Part shown: positions 60,911 to 64,000 of the stretch, one piece after another
Layout of the letters: each line of letters begins with the position of its first letter
How positions within the stretch are numbered: the first letter of the stretch is position 1
From: Gymnorhina tibicen
Taxonomy: Eukaryota > Chordata > Aves > Passeriformes > Artamidae
Reading direction: 5' to 3'
Assembly: GCA_013399875.1 (NCBI GenBank)
Contig: VXAZ01002370.1
Span: 1-64,000 of the forward strand
DNA length: 64,000 bases
Made by a program: the position numbers and the translations under genes
The notes under the pieces: model-generated
The model's input: only the letters and a program-made list of their open reading frames with translations
What the model was told of the DNA's origin: nothing
Databases searched by the model: none

Positions 60911-63900
60911 GCTGCTGGCTTTGTCCTCTGTTCTGGTCTCTGCCTTCCTGTAGAGCTCATAGCAAAAGGCACCCTGAAACTGAGAGAAACCTTGGAGCAC
61001 GTGTTCTCTGACAGAACTCTCACTGTGGTGAGGTGGTTACGTGGTTCCTGATCATTTCAGATCTCACAAGACTTCCCCTGAGATCAGGTGTCAAACTGAC
61101 TGTGAAGTCTCTAGATTGGCAAATTCTGACATGAGCCTCCTTCCCTTTGCAGGACCAGGGAGCATGGTTTGCCCCAGCCCAGCCTAGGTTTAAAATGGAG
61201 CTTAGGGGTGTCCTCTGGCCTCCAACCCCTGTAAGTCGTGACCAGACCATGCAGTGACCAAGGGTGAAAATGAAAAAAGCGGAATTCCGCTAAATTTGGG
61301 TGTTTAAACAAGCTGCTGTCAGGCCAAAGGGATTTGGGGTTTTCCCTCAAAGTAACTCTCACCCCACTATATCCACCTCAGACGCAAATCTGGCCTTCCC
61401 ATGCTGCTGTACATTTCCAAGAGCAGAGCTGTAGTTTAAGGCAATGGAATGTGGAAAAGGGATTGCTGAGCTGGCAGAAACAATTCCCAGATGATTCTCT
61501 GGCTGGCTCTGCACTGCCAGGAGGTTTGCTGCACAGGAAGCCCATGGCCACTAGAGGTTCCTCTCAGCCTGATCCTGTGTTTCCATCACCAGTAAATCCA
61601 TCCTTGCAATCCAAAAGGGCTTTCTTCGCATGGTTTCCAAAGGTGACCTGAGCCTTAAATACCATAAATCACGATTTTACAACTCCCTTAAAGGCTGTAA
61701 ACTTAATCATGAAGTGCTTAGTAGCAGGAAGGCGTAAGTGAGGGATCGTGAGGAGCTGAGTGGTGCAGGCAGCTGTTTTGGGACCTCACAGCTGCTGTTA
61801 GCCCAGTGACTGAGACCTGAGAGGGGAATGTGCTTGATTGCATCAGGCAGCAGAAGCTTGGTGTCCTGCCTGGAAAGCGTGGTGATGGGAAGGTCCTGGA
61901 TGCTGTCTCGGGGCTGGTAGCAGCTGCAGGGGCCTGAACTGGAAAAGGAAGGCTGTGCTGTCTTGCTGTGCCGCTGCAGTCTGAGAAGAGCCTGATGTTT
62001 GCCAGTTGTGCTTTTTTTCTGGATTTTCTGTACAGGCTTTTATGTAAGTGTCTCAGAGACACCTGCTTCCTTGAGAGATGTTTTATAACCAGCTGTGGCA
62101 CAACAATGCCTCTGGCAGCAAATTTCAAGGGTTTCCTGCCTTTTCATGCCCCTCACTGGGTGTTTCCAGCCCTGCACTGCTATCGCCCTTCCCAAGCACT
62201 GCTTTGGGCTGCAGAGCCTGTGCCTGAGCCACTGGGAGGGTCATGGCTCCACTCCTGGGCTGTGCTCTGGTGCCATAGGCTGCTGCTGACTGATTTCAGA
62301 CCACACAAACAGCTCTTGGGTGGAGCTGGGTCCAGACTTCAGCTGGGGAAAAGTGGAGCGTGTTTGTTCCTGCTTTGCAAACCTGCTGCTGGGCAAGGGT
62401 AGATAAGGCACCAGGACTGTCGGCCCTGTTCCTGAACCCTCCCATTGCTGACACAGCTTCGGTCCATGGCCTGCATGTTGAGTCACCTCTCTTTCCATGG
62501 TTAAATGTCCTCCAGAGTTATGGCTGTGCCCTTTACGTGCCATTGACTGAAGGGTTTCTGACTGGGCTCATCCTCCTGATCCCTCAGCCATGAGATGAAG
62601 GAGGCAGCTCTGAAAACCCATGGGGAAAAGTGCAAGCCCGGCAAGCCAGTGATCAGTACCTCATCCTCCCAGCCTGTGTGACGCTGGATCCTCTGTCCCA
62701 TACATGACTGGGAGTACACATTTTTGATCTGTGAGCATTCCGGAGCAGCACCAGCGCTGGCTGCACGAGCTCAGCAGCCCAGCTGGCTGCAGCCAGAACT
62801 CTCCCACTGGCAGTGGCTGGGGCACAGTCTATTCCTCTTCCTTAAACGTCCTCCTCGTGCTGTGCAATCCTCCTCCTCCTCCGTAAACTTCTCCGGGTTT
62901 ATGTGAAGACCCACTCTTGCCCCTCGCTCTGTGAATCTCTTGGCTGTGCTGCAGGAAGCCAGTCCCTCTCCCAGAACTTTTTCTTTTTCCTTTTGCATCC
63001 TTACCTGCTGCAGGGGTCTGAGTACACCGTGCTTGGCACACTCAGCTTGATGAGGCTCTGAATTCAAGCCCGAGAAAGACCACAGTTCACACAAGGTTGG
63101 CTGCTCACTGTGAATCCTGCAGAGCAACAACTTGTCCGGTTTTGTTCAAGGGAGGTTTAGGGCTGAAACTCCACAAGCTATCACTGCTGAGCTGGGTCAA
63201 GGTGTACACCCAGGCTGGTATTTTATTCATGGACTTCTTGCATGACAAATCACACCTGCCTGAGGATAGCTCTGCCAGCTCCAGCAGCACAAGGCCAGTG
63301 GCTGTGGGGGTCCTGCTGAGATCTGGTGCCCTACAGTCCAGGTTCTGGCAGCCAGCTGGCACGAGGGGTACATCTGCATCAGTCCTCGGCACGCCCAGAG
63401 CTTTGCCACAAGCAGCTGTGTCTCTGTGGTGCAGCACTCCGCAGCCACCCACTCCCCTCACCTGGACAACAGGGTAACCCTTGGGCACGGTGGAACAGTG
63501 GAACTGGGCTTCCTCGGTGCCAGCACAGCCAAAATGCTGCAGGACTTCCCCATGGCCACACTCAAGCCAAGGTATTGGGGAAAAAGGCAGGAATGCCTCA
63601 GAGATCTGAATTTCCCCAGGTTTGGCTGCCTGTTTCACAGAACCGGGCGTCGAACTCCAGCGCTGCTTCCCGCAGGGAAGGGCTGTGGCGGGGCTGGAAC
63701 CCTGCTGGGGAGCAGATTCCCCCCCAGTTACCCACCCTTGAGACAAAGCCAGAGGAAAATGGGTTCCAGCAGTTCCACAGCTCACAGAAATACTTGTGGA
63801 TGCTCCTGTAAGGATCTGCCTAACGAACAGTCATAACCCCTCTCACGTTCATTAGGCTTTTCTTGCACTCCAGAACGCCAGCCACAGCTCCTGCAGGGTA

Positions 63901-64000
63901 CTGTGCTCTTGTGGGGCAAAGCATTTCCCACAGTCATGGCTTTCCTTGCAGCCCACCATAGGTTGTGCCCCAGGGTGGACTCGAGCTCAGAAACTGAGCT
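60911..64000. other. No gene recognised downstream of TBC1D24
   Basis: No repeat copy or conserved exon was recognised. In human the next gene downstream is ATP6V0C, but none of its exons is visible here. The 226-codon minus-strand frame at 63105-63785 has no motif and overlaps equally open frames on the other strand. Confidence 0.6.

Noticed and set aside
63105..63785. A 226-codon minus-strand frame near the right edge
   Set aside because: It has no known motif and overlaps equally long frames on the + strand; typical of GC-rich non-coding DNA.
1..64000. CRISPR arrays, bacterial operons, riboswitches, tRNA or rRNA genes
   Set aside because: Nothing of the kind was seen. The regularly spaced repeats are vertebrate mini- and microsatellites, and the sequence is nuclear vertebrate DNA.

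Overview
The window is vertebrate nuclear DNA, almost certainly from a bird. It carries more than ten CR1 LINE fragments, with their typical short 3'-end copies, and an avian-type ERV solo LTR. Its one recognisable protein-coding gene, TBC1D24, has the exon-intron structure of the vertebrate orthologue. The LTR looks like elements I associate with songbirds, but the order of bird cannot be fixed from sequence alone. No bacterial or viral genes, tRNAs or rRNAs were seen.

Layout. From 1 to about 27.7 kb is GC-rich, repeat-bearing sequence with no coding exon I can support: CR1 fragments, a 200-bp pyrimidine tract and a 13-copy, 43-bp CAG-rich minisatellite at 7799-8350. A CpG island at about 28.0-28.9 kb, broken by a 222-base assembly gap, is the probable TBC1D24 promoter and first non-coding exon. 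From about 29 to 42 kb is the inferred first intron, with more CR1 copies and a G-rich quadruplex-capable tract. Coding exons of TBC1D24 run on the + strand from 42151 to 57051, followed by a 3' UTR of about 3.8 kb ending near a poly(A) signal at 60888. From about 60.9 to 64 kb no gene is recognised.

Gene. Six constitutive coding exons (42151-43109, 49754-49912, 50864-50927, 53006-53101, 55022-55256, 56897-57051) join in frame through GT-AG introns to give 555 residues: an N-terminal TBC (Rab-GAP-like) domain, encoded almost entirely by the first coding exon, and a C-terminal TLDc domain. An 18-nt microexon at 45328-45345 fits between the first two coding exons in the correct phase and adds six residues (561 aa). 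It matches the position, phase and length of the known mammalian neuronal TBC1D24 microexon, but its peptide differs.

Most interesting points: the microexon; the three upstream AUGs just before the TBC1D24 start; the stop codon built into the exon-2 splice donor; the LTR nested inside a CR1 copy in intron 5, with a six-unit 40-bp internal repeat; the minisatellite, open in all frames, with an assembly break inside it; and the unsequenced core of the promoter CpG island. I found no convincing wholly new biological system.
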